A stretch of 64,000 nt of DNA from Salinisphaera sp002433465 (GTDB lineage: Bacteria; Pseudomonadota; Gammaproteobacteria; Nevskiales; Salinisphaeraceae): contig NZ_APNL01000013.1 of NCBI RefSeq assembly GCF_040361435.1, positions 62,001 to 126,000 of the forward strand, read 5' to 3'. The notes beneath the pieces are model-generated. The model saw only the letters and a list, made by a program, of their open reading frames with translations. It searched no databases and was not told the origin of the DNA. A program made the position numbers and the translations under genes. Below are positions 51,655 through 60,159 of this stretch, in pieces (position 1 is the first letter of the stretch; each line of letters starts with the position of its first letter).

Positions 51655-52347
51655 TCAGCGGCGCAGATTGTCGAGGCGGGCGTCCAGTTGCTCCAGGCGC
51701 AGGCGCAGCAGGTCGGGAAAGCGTTTGTACCAGGTCGCATTCAAGGGCGACGGGTGCGGCAGCGGGCGAATATCGAATAGGGCCTTGCGCCCGGTCGGAC
51801 TCGTGAGTTCGACTTCGATGGCGCTTTCGAAGCGGTCCTCGCGTGCCCAGAATGCCTCGATGCGGGCCCGCTCGTCCTTCGATTGGCCGATACCGAACCA
51901 CAGAAACGCCTCGCGTCCGAGCGTAATCAAGGATCGCCCCTGCCAGGCCTCGACCAGCAAGGAAATCATGGTGGGCTGAAAAAGCCGTTTGATCTTCATC
52001 GACCAGGCTTTGTTGCCGACCGGCTTGTACGGCACCGTGTTGATCCAGAAAAAATCGTCGCCCAGCGCCCGCGAGGTGTCGAAATCCGGCAGCGGCACGC
52101 CGTGAAGATGCTGATACACCGTCTTGCGTACCAGCTGACCACCGGCGCCGATGAACGGTTCGCCGTATTTGACCTCGTCGGTCCCCGGGTCACGGCCGAA
52201 AAAGCCGATTCGTGTATCGGCATCGCCCAGGCCGATGATCGGCTCCAAGGGATCCTTGTCGAAGCGCGCATAAACGGCGCGGTCGATGCCGTCGATACGC
52301 CCGGCGATATCGCGCAGGGTCTGTTGTTGTTCCGGGCTCAGGGGCAT
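51655..52347 (-). CDS. Uracil-DNA glycosylase family protein
   Basis: A 230-residue member of the uracil-DNA glycosylase superfamily. RIGFFGRDPGTDEVKYGEPFIGAGGQLVR is the catalytic-motif region (the usual GExPG becomes GRDPG), NTVPYKPVGNKAW is the central strand, and LPHPSPLNATWYKRFPDLLRLRL is the motif-2 loop with HPSPLN. The substrate-strand Arg/Asp in motif 1 differs from both UdgX and Ung; activity must be tested. Cytoplasmic. It stands between the DUF4235 and SURF1 genes. Confidence 0.85.
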   Translation of the reverse strand: MPLSPEQQQTLRDIAGRIDGIDRAVYARFDKDPLEPIIGLGDADTRIGFFGRDPGTDEVKYGEPFIGAGGQLVRKTVYQHLHGVPLPDFDTSRALGDDFFWINTVPYKPVGNKAWSMKIKRLFQPTMISLLVEAWQGRSLITLGREAFLWFGIGQSKDERARIEAFWAREDRFESAIEVELTSPTGRKALFDIRPLPHPSPLNATWYKRFPDLLRLRLEQLDARLDNLRR

Positions 52348-52426
52348 GGCAGTAAACTCGAGATGCGAACGCAGCCGGCGAGCCTATCGATGCGTGCGCG
52401 CTCCGGCAACGCACACGCGGCTGCCA

Positions 52427-53164
52427 TCAGCGGCGCCGCAGATTCACCACCACGAGGATCACGCCGGCCACCAGCGCCATGAGAAACCACTGCGAGGCAT
52501 AGGCATAGTGGCCGAATGGACGCAGGCCGACCCTGTCCTTTTCATCCGCCCAGTCGCGTACGAAGCCGTACGGCACGTTGGGATCCAGCAACAGCAGACC
52601 GTCGAGCACCCGTCCGTCGTCGTACTGACAACGCACATCGGCGATCTTGGGATAGCTCAGAACCCGCGGCCAGCCGGTCTTGTCGCAGGCCTGCGCCCCG
52701 CCCCAGTTCAGCGCCGGCGCCGGCAGCGGATGCCATACGCCCTCGATGCGTACGCGTTGACTCGGGGCGGACGGATTCGGCAGGCCGGCATCGGCAGGCG
52801 AGCGTGCCACCCAGCCGCGATCGACCAGCAGCCGCGCGCCGTTGTCCAGGCGCAGCGGAGTCCATACCCGGTAGCCCACCTTGGAGGCATGCACCTGATC
52901 GGCCAACAGAATCTGGCGGTCGGCCTCGAACACGCCGCTCGCGTAATACGTGCGCCCCTGTATCGGTGCCGCGCCGCCCAATGTGTCGATATCCGCCGGC
53001 GCCGCCGCCTCGGCCGAGGTCTGCGCGGCAAGCAATCGCGCCTTGTAGTGGGCGCGTTCGATCTGCCAGATCCCGAGCGAACAGAAAACAAGCGCGCCAA
53101 CGCCGAACAGCAGCACGCCCCACCAGGGCGGCGAAAATCGATAGGGGCCGATATTCATAGCCAT
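52427..53164 (-). CDS. SURF1-family cytochrome oxidase assembly protein
   Basis: A 245-residue inner-membrane protein with one helix at each end (~14-34 and ~222-242) around a periplasmic domain, as in SURF1. Early residues read FSPPWWGVLLFGVGALVFCSLGIWQIERAHYK; DRQILLADQVHASKVGYRVWTPLRLDNGARLLVDRGWV is the conserved core. The ATG has AAAGG upstream; a longer N-terminal frame is not supported. SURF1 helps insert heme a into cytochrome oxidase, but the cox genes are not in the window. Confidence 0.9.
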   Translation of the reverse strand: MAMNIGPYRFSPPWWGVLLFGVGALVFCSLGIWQIERAHYKARLLAAQTSAEAAAPADIDTLGGAAPIQGRTYYASGVFEADRQILLADQVHASKVGYRVWTPLRLDNGARLLVDRGWVARSPADAGLPNPSAPSQRVRIEGVWHPLPAPALNWGGAQACDKTGWPRVLSYPKIADVRCQYDDGRVLDGLLLLDPNVPYGFVRDWADEKDRVGLRPFGHYAYASQWFLMALVAGVILVVVNLRRR

Positions 53165-53702
53165 ACAGCCTTTGGTAATGACATCAGGGCTCGCTGCCCG
53201 AGCCCGCCGCGCCGAACGCGAAGCACGACGCAGGCTATTGCCCCACCCCGTTCGGCGGCGATGAATGCGCAGCCGACGTAGCCCGGGCGACCTTGCGAAC
53301 CCCTCTAGCGTACCGGGCACGCCGAGCAGCGGCATGACAACGGTTCAAGTCTTGCCGTCTCGCGGCCGTTAGCAGCGTTGCATGACCACGCTCATGCCGG
53401 GCCTGGAGTGCGCGCATGCACACGGCGCCCGTGGGTCGAGAACCTTTAGAAAAAACGGCCGCGCACACAAGGCGCCGCCGTCTTAGCAAGCCTCGAACGA
53501 GGCAGGATCGTCGTCATGCCGTCCCGCAACAAACCTGTTTCATCGCCTGTGCCAGGCACGCCCATGCCGGTTCGAGGCAGCCGTCAAAGCGCCGCGACCC
53601 CCCTGCCGCCGAACGCGCCCCGCAACCTGGCCGTACGGCTACTCGACCTGGACTACTTCTAGGCGACGAGATACCGCGCGACATCGAGTCGCGCGGCGTC
53701 TA
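53165..53702. other. 538-bp intergenic region
   Basis: Between the SURF1 start and the DAHP synthase stop. The only candidate is a 48-codon open frame at 53516-53662. Otherwise the sequence is GC-rich with many short frames and no repeat or terminator that I can identify. Confidence 0.4.
53516..53662 (+). CDS. Possible small ORF or regulator remnant
   Basis: A 48-codon frame, MPSRNKPVSSPVPGTPMPVRG... to ...NLAVRLLDLDYF. The GTPMPVRGSR part is similar to the N-terminus of HxlR-type winged-helix regulators (PGTPVRGSRTGRP), but the remainder does not follow that family. There is no ribosome binding site of note. It could be a remnant of such a regulator or chance. Confidence 0.2.
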   Translation: MPSRNKPVSSPVPGTPMPVRGSRQSAATPLPPNAPRNLAVRLLDLDYF

Positions 53703-54758
53703 TCACCTGCGGGCCAACCGACGCAGCAGCGCTGCGGTGGGCGCCCAGCCCAGACAGGCATCGGTGACCGACACGCCATAGCGCAGCGCCGGGCCTAGCG
53801 GCTGCTTGCCGGTTTCCAGATGGCTTTCGAGCATTAGCCCGGCAATCGTCTGCGCCCCCTCTCGGCGCTGGGCCAGCACCTGCTCTGCAACTTCGGGCTG
53901 GCGTAGCGCATCCTTGCCGCTGTTGGCGTGGCTGCAGTCCACGATCAGGCGCGAATTGTTGCCGGCATCGACCAGGGCACGGGCGGCGGCCTGAACGCTG
54001 GCGCCGTCGTAGTTCGGGCCCTGGCGTCCGCCGCGCAGGATCAGATGTGCATCCGGGTTACCCGTCGTAGCCACCAGAGCGCTCTGGCCGCTGTCGTCGA
54101 GGCCGAAATGACGGTGCGGGCATGACGCCGCCTGGATCGCATCCAGGGCCGCACCGAGTTCGCCGTCGGTGCCGTTTTTGAAGCCCACCGGCATATCCAG
54201 ACCGCTGACCAGCTCGCGATGGGTCTGGGATTCGGTGGTACGAGCACCGATCGCAGCCCAGCTGAGGGTGTCTTCGAGATAGTTGGCCACTGCCGGGCTG
54301 AGTATCTCCGTGGCGATCGGCAACCCCAGTTCGGCCAGCTCGATCAGCAGCCGGCGCGACACGCGCAGCCCGGCTTCGAGGTCGTTGCTCTCGTCGAGGT
54401 GCGGGTCATGCAGCAGGCCTTTCCAGCCGACCGTGGTTCGCGGCTTTTCTACGTAGGCGCGCATGACGATCAGCAGCCGATCGCCCACTTCGTCGGCCAG
54501 CGCGGCGAGCCGGCGGCCATAGTCGAGCGCGGCCTCGGGGTCATGCAGTGAACAGGGGCCGGTTATCACCAGCAGGCGATCGTCTTGGCCGCCGAGTACG
54601 GCACGAATCGCGTTGCGGTGTTGCTGAATTCGATGCGCAAGCGCGGCGGATACAGGCAGCGCCTGGCGCAGGGCCGCCGGCGTGCTCAGCCCCAGGGTGC
54701 GGCGTGCTCGGCTCGGGTTATGGCGCTCGTGATCAAGCGTGGCAGCGGTGGCGGTCAT
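53703..54758 (-). CDS. 3-deoxy-7-phosphoheptulonate synthase (DAHP synthase, class I)
   Basis: A 351-residue class I (AroF/G/H) DAHP synthase, the first step of aromatic amino-acid synthesis, joining phosphoenolpyruvate and erythrose 4-phosphate. Start at MTATAATLDH with AAGGAAA upstream. ITGPCSLHDPEAALDYGRRL, MRAYVEKPRTTVGWKGLLHDPHLDESNDLEAGLR, SWAAIGARTTESQTHRELVSGLDMPVGFKNGTDG and RGGRQGPNYD are the active-site and metal blocks; the final EAKHD/C metal residue region is in the VDCSHANSGKD stretch. Upstream lie a small ORF, a terminator and an aromatic-rich leader peptide, so it is probably attenuated by aromatic amino-acid supply. Confidence 0.95.
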   Translation of the reverse strand: MTATAATLDHERHNPSRARRTLGLSTPAALRQALPVSAALAHRIQQHRNAIRAVLGGQDDRLLVITGPCSLHDPEAALDYGRRLAALADEVGDRLLIVMRAYVEKPRTTVGWKGLLHDPHLDESNDLEAGLRVSRRLLIELAELGLPIATEILSPAVANYLEDTLSWAAIGARTTESQTHRELVSGLDMPVGFKNGTDGELGAALDAIQAASCPHRHFGLDDSGQSALVATTGNPDAHLILRGGRQGPNYDGASVQAAARALVDAGNNSRLIVDCSHANSGKDALRQPEVAEQVLAQRREGAQTIAGLMLESHLETGKQPLGPALRYGVSVTDACLGWAPTAALLRRLARR

Positions 54759-54876
54759 GGGTTTTTCCTTGAAATACATGCGCGTTGCGCAAGGGCATGG
54801 ATTGCTCGAAATCGGGCGCGGCGTTGTAGACGCCGTCGATAAACAGCCAGTCGCGGTAGCGGATATCGGGATACAT
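54733..54876 (-). CDS. Small ORF between attenuator and DAHP synthase
   Basis: A 47-codon frame, starting MYPDIRYRDWLFIDGVYN, with ACGGAG six bases before its ATG, located after the terminator hairpin. It overlaps the DAHP synthase start by 26 bases in another frame. It has six aromatic residues in its first 17. It could couple translation into the enzyme gene or be a second aromatic-sensing peptide. No family recognised. Confidence 0.4.
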   Translation of the reverse strand: MYPDIRYRDWLFIDGVYNAAPDFEQSMPLRNAHVFQGKTHDRHRCHA

Positions 54877-54915
54877 GGATGACTCCGTGATGTTCGTAAA
54901 TAAAAAGGGGCCGAA

Positions 54916-54951
54916 CGAAAAAACCCCCGGTTGGCACGCCAACCGGGGGTT
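54916..54951 (-). terminator. Attenuator terminator of the DAHP synthase gene
   Basis: A perfect 14-bp stem (AACCCCCGGTTGGC / GCCAACCGGGGGTT, loop of 2) followed on the minus strand by TTTTTTCG. It lies between the aromatic leader peptide and the enzyme gene. A second hairpin, CAGGCG-CCCG-TAAT-CGGG-CGCCTG with one bulge, lies at 54966-54990 between leader and terminator and could be the pause or alternative structure. Confidence 0.85.
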
Positions 54952-55001
54952 AAAAAACTCGTCGGCAGGCGTCCCGTAATCGGGCGCCTGTCCGGGATGG
55001 A

Positions 55002-55106
55002 TCAGACGCCGTAGCGGCTAAACCAATACCCGTAAAAGTACGCGCGGGCCGCGCACACTGGCGCGCCGCGGGTGATCGATAGCGTGTTGTGTTGTTCTGA
55101 ACGCAT
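55002..55106 (-). CDS. Aromatic-rich leader peptide of DAHP synthase
   Basis: A 34-codon frame whose C-terminal part reads AYFYGYWFSRYGV: seven aromatic residues (four Tyr, two Phe, one Trp) in 13. It starts at ATG with AGAGG about ten bases upstream, stops 50 bases before the terminator hairpin and lies in the same orientation ahead of the DAHP synthase gene. This is the layout of ribosome-mediated transcription attenuation: charged Tyr, Phe and Trp tRNAs let the ribosome pass and the terminator forms; starvation for any of them stalls it. The alternative pairing has not been resolved by eye. Confidence 0.85.
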   Translation of the reverse strand: MRSEQHNTLSITRGAPVCAARAYFYGYWFSRYGV

Positions 55107-55263
55107 CGGTACAAGGCCTCTTTAGCTATCGCAAGAGCCTACGCCCTGTTGCAGCGAAGCTCAAGCGTGGTGCCCGCACCCGCCTTTCAAGCGTTGATCC
55201 GCACGGCCGATAGTGTCGGACACGACATCGGCGGTCGCTTTCGGGCCGTTCAGGAAATCGGAC

Positions 55264-56406
55264 ATGGCGGCCCGCAACTTCAATACATCCGTGCATCGCA
55301 GCCAACTGCTGGGCCAGGCGCACGGTGCGCCGCGCCAGGTCGAACGCTCGTTCTGGCGACTGTTGTTTCGCACCTCGGTCATGGCCGGCGTCACACACGT
55401 TCTGTTCGTAGCGCTTTTCTACGAGCTCGACGTCAAGCCGCTGGCCATCATCAATATCGGCAGCAGCGCGTTGTATCTGCTGATATGCCTGCTGATGCTG
55501 CGCCTTCGGACCCGCTTCCTGGCGCTGGGCCTGTTCGTGTTCGAATTTCAGGCCCATGCGCTACTTGCCGCGTATCTGATCGGTTGGGACTCGGGCTTTC
55601 ACTATTACGCCTTGCTCACCATCCCCCTGATCACCCTGGCCTATTTCCGCGACAAACGGATGAAAGGCGTCGCCATCTTCCTCGTCATCGCGCTCATGGT
55701 CGTCACCGACGCCTTGTCGCGTGGCGCAGCGCCCGCCTATGTATTGCCACGGTCGGTCGTGGACGCCCTGCATTACGCCAACCTGATCGCCAATCTGACC
55801 ATTCTTGCGGTGATCGTGGCGTTCTACTTCGGCCTGATTACGCGTACCGAAGACAAGCTGCGCAAGCTGGCTACCACTGACCCGCTCACCCACCTGCTCA
55901 ATCGCCGCAGCATGCTCGAGATCTGGAATCTCGAATGTGCCACGCAACGGCGTTCGGGTAATCCGATGTCGGTGATTCTCTGCGATATCGACCATTTCAA
56001 GCGTATCAACGACCGGTATGGACACGACGTCGGCGATCAGGTGCTGCGCGTGGTCAGCGAAACGCTCGCGAGCAAGACCCGCCAGTCCGACCACGTCGCG
56101 CGCTGGGGCGGCGAGGAATTTCTGGTGCTCATGGTGGGTACGCCTATCGACAAGGCCGAGCAGCTCGCGGAACACCTGCGGCAAACCGTCAGCCACCTGG
56201 ACGTGTGCATCGATCCCGAGAACGACGTGCAGTTAACGGTTACGCTCACCTTCGGCGTCACCGACATGCCGCCGCATCAACTCGATTCCCAGGAGGCTGC
56301 AATCACACGCGCGGACGTCGCCCTCTATGCCGGCAAGCACGCCGGGCGCAATTGCGTACGCTGCCAGGCCTACGACGCGCCACTCACGCGCCATAGCGCC
56401 GCATGA
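55264..56406 (+). CDS. Membrane diguanylate cyclase (GGDEF)
   Basis: A ~380-residue protein (start MAARNFNTSVHRS; an in-frame ATG 17 codons earlier is possible). Five or six hydrophobic segments (~30-200) precede a GGDEF domain (~215-375) with DPLTHLLNRRSMLE, DIDHFKRINDRYGHDVGD and WGGEEFLVLM. Active loop. The layout is like that of the protein at 34484. It has a good start region and is divergent from the DAHP synthase leader. Confidence 0.92.
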   Translation: MAARNFNTSVHRSQLLGQAHGAPRQVERSFWRLLFRTSVMAGVTHVLFVALFYELDVKPLAIINIGSSALYLLICLLMLRLRTRFLALGLFVFEFQAHALLAAYLIGWDSGFHYYALLTIPLITLAYFRDKRMKGVAIFLVIALMVVTDALSRGAAPAYVLPRSVVDALHYANLIANLTILAVIVAFYFGLITRTEDKLRKLATTDPLTHLLNRRSMLEIWNLECATQRRSGNPMSVILCDIDHFKRINDRYGHDVGDQVLRVVSETLASKTRQSDHVARWGGEEFLVLMVGTPIDKAEQLAEHLRQTVSHLDVCIDPENDVQLTVTLTFGVTDMPPHQLDSQEAAITRADVALYAGKHAGRNCVRCQAYDAPLTRHSAA

Positions 56407-56479
56407 CCGACACACGCCCGTCGATTGCCTGTTGGCCGCAAGGCCTGCCATAACACCGCCCTTTCAGCCGGAGCTCGCC

Positions 56480-56821
56480 ATGCATCGTCGCTTTATCGTT
56501 TTCCTACTCTGTGCAACGGCACTGGTCGGCGCCGGCTGTGCCAGCGGCCCGCAGGAACACACGGCCCGTTACGAATGCAAAAGCGAACGCCCCTTCACCG
56601 TGACCTATCGCGGCCCCGAAACGGCGATTCTGCAGATGGGCCCGCGCCTGATCGAAATGCAGGCCGCACCCAGCCCGGTCGGCCAGCGCTATGCCGGCAC
56701 CGAGCTACAGCTGCTCATTCAGACTGAGGACGACGAGCGCCACGCCACGCTGTTTACCCGCGGCAACGACGGCGGGCCGGGCGACATCGTCGAGCAATGC
56801 CGCGAGACCGAACGCGACTGA
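56480..56821 (+). CDS. MliC-like lipoprotein
   Basis: A 113-residue lipoprotein with a signal ending VGAGCASG. The mature part (ARYECKSERPFTVTYRGPETAILQMGPRLIEMQAAPSPVGQRYAGTELQLLIQTEDDERHATLF) has the Cys, short strands and S.x.G.xRY pattern of MliC/YbaY-type domains, which inhibit C-type lysozyme. The match is by pattern and only moderate; another small beta-domain lipoprotein is possible. Periplasmic, probably outer-membrane anchored. Confidence 0.65.
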   Translation: MHRRFIVFLLCATALVGAGCASGPQEHTARYECKSERPFTVTYRGPETAILQMGPRLIEMQAAPSPVGQRYAGTELQLLIQTEDDERHATLFTRGNDGGPGDIVEQCRETERD

Positions 56822-56932
56822 CCACGCCCGTGCGGTGGCGCCGGATCGGTCGCCCACAATGCAAGCGCACAGGAGAGAATCACGCCCCTATACTCGGGGC
56901 TGAATTCAGCCCATGCCTGTCGAGACGCGATC

Positions 56933-58204
56933 ATGAAACCGGAAACTATTGCCCTGCACGCCGGCTATGCGCCGGACGAACAGCACGCCGTTGCCGTGCC
57001 GATTCATCAGACCACCTCCTTTGCCTTCGACAACGCCCAGCACGCGGCCGATCTGTTCGATCTCAAGGAAGCGGGCAATATCTACAGCCGGATCACCAAT
57101 CCCACCTGTGGCGTGCTCGAACAGCGCGTGGCCGCACTCGAAGGCGGCGTGGGCGCGCTGGCACTAGCCTCCGGCATGGCGGCGATCACCGCGGCCATCC
57201 AGACCATCGCCGAAGCGGGCGACAATATCGTGTCGATCAGCGAACTGTATGGCGGCACCTACAACCTGTTCGCGCATACGCTGCCGCGCCAGGGTATTAC
57301 CGTGCGCTTTGCCGACAAGGACGATCTCGACGCCATGGCGGGCCTGATCGACGAACGCACGAAGGCGCTTTACTGCGAATCCATCGGCAACCCGTCGGGC
57401 AACATCTCGGATATCGCGCGGCTGGCAGAAATCGCCCATGCCCACGGCATACCGCTGATGGTCGACAACACCGTCTGCTCGCCCATGCTGCTGCGCCCCA
57501 TCGAACACGGTGCGGATATCGTCGTGCATTCGGCCACCAAATATATCGGCGGTCATGGCACCACCATCGGCGGGCTGATCGTGGATTCCGGGCGTTTTCC
57601 CTGGCTCGATCACGCCGAGCGTTTTTCGCTGCTGACCGAACCGGACGTGTCGTATCACGGCATCAACTATGCCAAGGACGTTGGCGAGGCCGCCTTCATC
57701 ACCCGTGCCCGCGTGGTGCCCCTGCGCAACATGGGCGGCGCGATGAGCGCGATGAACGCCTGGCTCTTCCTGCAGGGTCTGGAAACCCTGGCCCTGCGCA
57801 TGGAGCGCGTGTGCTTCAACACCCAGCGCATTGCCGAATACCTGGATGCGCACGCGCGGGTGGCCTGGGTCAGCTATGCTGGCCTGACCAGCCACCGCGA
57901 TCACCACCTGGCCGAGAAATACATGAACGGCCAGGCCTCGGGCATTCTCAGCTTCGGGATCGTGGGCGGCTTCGACGCAGGGGTGAAGTTCTACGATGCG
58001 CTCGGCCTGTTCGTACGGCTGGTCAATATCGGCGATGCCAAGAGCTGTGCCGCCATGCCGGCCGCCACCACCCACAGCCAGCTCAACGAAGCCGAGCTCG
58101 AAAGCGCCGGCGTCACCCCCGACATGGTACGGCTGTCGGTCGGCATCGAGCATATCGACGACCTGATCGCGGATCTGGACCAGGCCCTGAACGCGGCCAC
58201 CTAG
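56933..58204 (+). CDS. metY: O-acetylhomoserine aminocarboxypropyltransferase
   Basis: A 423-residue PLP enzyme that makes homocysteine from O-acetylhomoserine and sulfide. N-terminal IALHAGYAPDEQHAVAVPIHQTTSFAF and YSRITNPTCGVLEQRVAALEGGVGALALASGMAA are typical of the MetY branch. The PLP Lys lies in VHSATKYIGGHGTTIGGLIVDSG. The C-terminal ATTHSQL block is normal. No riboswitch-like structure is evident in the 110 bases upstream. The gene stands alone. Confidence 0.95.
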   Translation: MKPETIALHAGYAPDEQHAVAVPIHQTTSFAFDNAQHAADLFDLKEAGNIYSRITNPTCGVLEQRVAALEGGVGALALASGMAAITAAIQTIAEAGDNIVSISELYGGTYNLFAHTLPRQGITVRFADKDDLDAMAGLIDERTKALYCESIGNPSGNISDIARLAEIAHAHGIPLMVDNTVCSPMLLRPIEHGADIVVHSATKYIGGHGTTIGGLIVDSGRFPWLDHAERFSLLTEPDVSYHGINYAKDVGEAAFITRARVVPLRNMGGAMSAMNAWLFLQGLETLALRMERVCFNTQRIAEYLDAHARVAWVSYAGLTSHRDHHLAEKYMNGQASGILSFGIVGGFDAGVKFYDALGLFVRLVNIGDAKSCAAMPAATTHSQLNEAELESAGVTPDMVRLSVGIEHIDDLIADLDQALNAAT

Positions 58205-58246
58205 CGGGACATCGGCAGGCCGCGCGCGCCGATGCCGGTGTTGCCG

Positions 58247-60028
58247 TTAGAGCAGGCTGGCGACACAGACGGTATTGCCGGTGATCTTGGCTTCCTCCTT
58301 GAGCCGGGTGATCAGCGTCATGAGCGCGTGCTCGCTGCGCGGGCCGCTATGCTCGGCGCGCCGTACCGCGGCACAGCTGGCCGAGAGCAAGGGGAATTCC
58401 GCACGCCGACCGCTGCGATCATGACCGACGATACGCCTCGCCTCGCGGTCGGAGTCGCTGTACAGCGACTCCGCGCTTGAACGAAATTCTGCGATCACAC
58501 GCATCGCCGATTCGACACCGACACCGGCCGCGTCGCCACGCAGGCCGACGAAGAAATCGTCGCCGCCGATATGGCCGATCAGGCCATCGAAGGCGGCGAA
58601 TGCCTTGCCCAGCAGGTCGGCAAACATGCGCAGCGCCCGGTCGCCCATGCGAAAGCCGTAGGCATCGTTGAACGCCTTGAAGTTGTCGAGATCGAAATAC
58701 ATCAGCGTAAGCGTGGTGGGCACGGCCAGCTGTTCGGCAATGAAACGTTCGATCGAGGGATTGCCCGGCAACCCGCTGAGCGGGTTCTGATCGCGTGCGA
58801 GTTCCAGGTTGCGCTCCTGCACGGCCAGCACCAGCGCCTCCGCGCTGAGCACGCCGCGATAGCGGCCGTCTTCGGTAATGAGGACCCCGTCGCGGCTGGG
58901 GCTGACCGCGTACTGCTCCAGGATGATATCGATGGGCGTGTTGATATCGGCGACCGGGCAGCGACGTACGAACAGATCGAGATGATCGCCGACCTTCTTG
59001 CGTGACAGCAGATCGCGTCCGTAGGGCGAGTAGATGTATTCCTTGAGCTCGGTTTCGCGGATCACGCCGATGGCTTGCCGGTTATCGCCGAGAAACGGAA
59101 AGAACGAGCGCTGCGGGTTGACGCGAAACGACTCGAAAATATCTTCCATGCGCATACCGACATCGATAGCCGGGGCATGATCGAGCTGGTCCGAAACGAA
59201 ACGCGACTCGAGCCGCTCGCGTCTGCGATCCTTGCGGCGCATCTCGGCCACGACCTCGTAAACCTGTTGGATATGCTCGACACGCTGACTGGGTCGCTCG
59301 ATGAGATAGCCCTGTACCAGGTCGCAGCCGATCTCGCGGCAGGTATAGAACTCGGCCGCGGTTTCCACGCCTTCGGCAACCACACGAATACCCAGCGTCT
59401 TGGCCAGGCTTACAACATGCGACAGAAACACCTTCTTCTTGTGGTCGCTGCCGATACCGCAGATAAAGTAGCGGTCGATCTTCACGTACTCCGGGTGCGC
59501 GTCGTATAGCAGCGCCAGCCCCGAAAAGCCCGTGCCGAAGTCGTCGAGGGCAATCTGCACGGTGCGACTGCGATAGGCCCGAAGGATCTCGTAGGCGGCC
59601 TGACCGCGGCCCATATCCTTGCGCTCGGAAACCTCGAGCACGACCGACGAGGGACGCAGCCCGCAGCGTTCGAGCATCGCCACGGTCGCGGCCGGTCGGT
59701 AGCCCGGCGCGCTGAACACGCGATTGTCGATGTTTAAGAACAGGCGCAGCTCGCGATGGTGCGGTATGCGGCTGAACTTCTCGAACGCCATCTGCTTGAG
59801 CAGCGCATCGACTTCGAGCAGCAAGCCGAGCTCGAACGCCTGGTCGAACACGCTTTCGATGCTGGCGAACCCGGCCTCAGCCCAGCCCCGCATCAGCGCT
59901 TCGACCCCGTAGCAGCGTCCGCTGTTGAAGCTCGCGATCGGCTGAAAGGCGTAGTCGATATGCCGCGCGAGTACGGCAAGAAAATCATGTCCCTTGGCCT
60001 TGTCGGAAAACCTGGCCGTTACCGCCAT
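58247..60028 (-). CDS. EAL-CBS-GGDEF c-di-GMP protein
   Basis: A 593-residue cytoplasmic protein (start MAVTARFSDKAKG; a longer start is eleven codons upstream). EAL (~20-260: CYGVEALMRGWA, LEVSERKDMG, LDDFGTGFSGL, KIDRYF, VAEGVETAAE) comes first, then a CBS pair (~285-410: FPFLGDNRQAIGVI ... NTPIDIILEQYAVSPSRDGVLITEDGRYRGVLS), then GGDEF (~425-580) with HIGGDDFFVGL in place of GGDEF. The EAL shows the main motifs and may be active. The GGDDF loop is a conservative variant that could still make c-di-GMP. CBS domains sense adenine nucleotides. Confidence 0.93.
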   Translation of the reverse strand: MAVTARFSDKAKGHDFLAVLARHIDYAFQPIASFNSGRCYGVEALMRGWAEAGFASIESVFDQAFELGLLLEVDALLKQMAFEKFSRIPHHRELRLFLNIDNRVFSAPGYRPAATVAMLERCGLRPSSVVLEVSERKDMGRGQAAYEILRAYRSRTVQIALDDFGTGFSGLALLYDAHPEYVKIDRYFICGIGSDHKKKVFLSHVVSLAKTLGIRVVAEGVETAAEFYTCREIGCDLVQGYLIERPSQRVEHIQQVYEVVAEMRRKDRRRERLESRFVSDQLDHAPAIDVGMRMEDIFESFRVNPQRSFFPFLGDNRQAIGVIRETELKEYIYSPYGRDLLSRKKVGDHLDLFVRRCPVADINTPIDIILEQYAVSPSRDGVLITEDGRYRGVLSAEALVLAVQERNLELARDQNPLSGLPGNPSIERFIAEQLAVPTTLTLMYFDLDNFKAFNDAYGFRMGDRALRMFADLLGKAFAAFDGLIGHIGGDDFFVGLRGDAAGVGVESAMRVIAEFRSSAESLYSDSDREARRIVGHDRSGRRAEFPLLSASCAAVRRAEHSGPRSEHALMTLITRLKEEAKITGNTVCVASLL

Positions 60029-60159
60029 GTCGATGTCTGCGCCCCTGTGCAATCTACCCACGGTGTATGGCTTCGCGTTCTGTGTTCGCCGGTTTTTTAT
60101 CGACCGGGGTCAGTCGACGTTGATAGCGAAAACCTTTATTTCACAATAAATTCACTTAA

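Noticed and set aside
56822..56932. A SAM riboswitch before metY
   Set aside because: I looked for the paired regions of SAM-I/II types and saw none; the gap is short.
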